In this document: piece by piece, positions 5,167-5,802 of the stretch | Position numbering within the stretch: the first letter of the stretch is position 1 | How the letters are laid out: every line of letters starts with the position of its first letter | Assembly (NCBI GenBank): GCA_900769055.1 | Contig: CAAGFF010000214.1 | Coordinates: 1-5,802 of the forward strand | Length of the DNA: 5,802 bases | Direction: 5' to 3' | From: an uncultured Prevotella sp. | Lineage (GTDB): Bacteria > Bacteroidota > Bacteroidia > Bacteroidales > Bacteroidaceae | Notes under the pieces: generated by a model | Databases searched by the model: none | Seen by the model: only the letters and a program-made list of their open reading frames with translations | What the model was told of the DNA's origin: nothing | Made by a program: the position numbers and the translations under genes

Positions 5167-5802
5167 ATGCAATACAATGAAATCGGAAAGACAGGCATGC
5201 GCGTGTCTAATCTTAGTTTTGGTGCCTCGTCGCTTGGTGGAGTTTTCCACGGCATCCGCGAGGACGAGGCCATAGAGGCTGTATACACTGCTGTTGGCGA
5301 GGGCATCAACTTTATTGACGTGTCGCCATACTATGGGCATCTGAAGGCAGAGACTGTTTTAGGCAAGGCCCTCAGGAACTTGCCGCGTCACAAGTATTAT
5401 CTATCTACAAAGGTTGGCCGTTATGGAAAAGATGGGGTCAACACATGGGACTACTCGGCCAGGAGAGCCAAGGAGAGCGTATATGAGAGCATGGAGAGAC
5501 TGAATGTCGATTTCATCGACCTCATAAATGTTCATGACGTGGAGTTTGCCGACTTGCAGCAGGTGGTCAGTGAGACCCTTCCGGCACTTGTCGAGCTGCG
5601 CAAGGAGGGGGTGGTAGGCCATGTGGGTATAACTGACTTGCAGCCTGAAAACCTCAAGTGGGTGATTGAGCATAGTGAGGAGGGCACGGTTGAGAGTGTG
5701 CTGAACTTCTGCCATTATTGCCTGAATGACAACTTGCTGACAGAATATTTTGATTTCTTCGAGAGCCACGGCATCGGCATTATCAATGCCTCGCCCTTCT
5801 CC
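5167..5802 (+). CDS. Aldo/keto reductase, L-galactose dehydrogenase-like (3' end missing)
   Basis: This is a cytoplasmic NAD(P)-dependent oxidoreductase of the AKR (beta/alpha)8-barrel family. The first 212 residues are present, about two thirds of the usual 310-330. The ATG at 5167 gives the typical N-terminus 'MQYNEIGKTGMRVSNLSFGA'; an in-frame TAA at 5152-5154 rules out a longer form. The catalytic tetrad is visible as D51, Y56 (in 'DVSPYYG'), K82 (in 'STKVGRYG') and H123 (in 'NVHDVEF'). The signatures 'SPYYG', 'HDVEF', 'VSETLPAL' and 'CHYCLND', and 'GIGIINASP', follow plant and bacterial L-galactose dehydrogenases closely. That enzyme oxidises L-galactose at C1 to the lactone; related bacterial members act on L-fucose or other sugars, so the substrate is not fixed. 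It has no signal peptide. It is divergent from the two secreted polysaccharide enzymes, so a joint role in using the released sugar is plausible but unproven. The cofactor-binding C-terminal part lies outside the window. Confidence 0.92.
   Translation, partial: MQYNEIGKTGMRVSNLSFGASSLGGVFHGIREDEAIEAVYTAVGEGINFIDVSPYYGHLKAETVLGKALRNLPRHKYYLSTKVGRYGKDGVNTWDYSARRAKESVYESMERLNVDFIDLINVHDVEFADLQQVVSETLPALVELRKEGVVGHVGITDLQPENLKWVIEHSEEGTVESVLNFCHYCLNDNLLTEYFDFFESHGIGIINASPFS

Noticed and set aside
5401..5769. Minus-strand open frame of 122 codons across the reductase gene
   Set aside because: It is antisense to conserved aldo/keto reductase motifs including the 'CHYCLND' signature and has no initiation context or recognisable domain.

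Overview
The window looks like chromosomal DNA of a Bacteroidales bacterium, most likely Prevotella in the broad sense. The pointers are the carbohydrate-active proteins with Sec signals, a C-terminal tail on the large enzyme of the Prevotella/T9SS-like type (a 'TIYNMMGQKL' strand followed by a terminal 'NGKKVLVR'), weak Shine-Dalgarno sites before the two minus-strand genes, and an exact match to the Bacteroidota -7 box (TANNTTTG) before the plus-strand gene. This assignment is an inference from sequence style; no rRNA or marker gene is present.

Layout. Positions 1-4894 hold two minus-strand genes, transcribed right to left. The first is a 1202-residue secreted multidomain protein (1286-4894): signal peptide, LamG-like lectin domain, FIVAR-like helical linker, alginate-lyase-superfamily catalytic domain, three Ig-like repeats, a ricin-type beta-trefoil and a T9SS-like tail. 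After a 57-bp gap comes a secreted right-handed beta-helix glycoside hydrolase-like protein of the GH28/GH49 type (1-1228), which runs off the left edge without a stop. Positions 4895-5166 are a 272-bp AT-richer divergent intergenic region with candidate promoters, a small inverted repeat, a 7-bp tandem repeat, a leader stem-loop and a possible four-codon upstream ORF. On the plus strand, 5167-5802 is the first two thirds of an aldo/keto reductase closest in motif pattern to L-galactose dehydrogenases; it runs off the right edge.

How the genes may work together. The lyase-like and beta-helix proteins look like a two-gene unit for extracellular or periplasmic cleavage of an acidic polysaccharide: a uronate-cleaving lyase anchored by several accessory domains, followed by a hydrolase. 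The divergent reductase could oxidise a released sugar such as L-galactose or L-fucose, but that link is only suggested by adjacency. No susC/susD pair, regulator, transposon, tRNA, rRNA or CRISPR array is visible. The most interesting points are the domain combination of the large enzyme, its GTG start, and the structured leader of the reductase gene.
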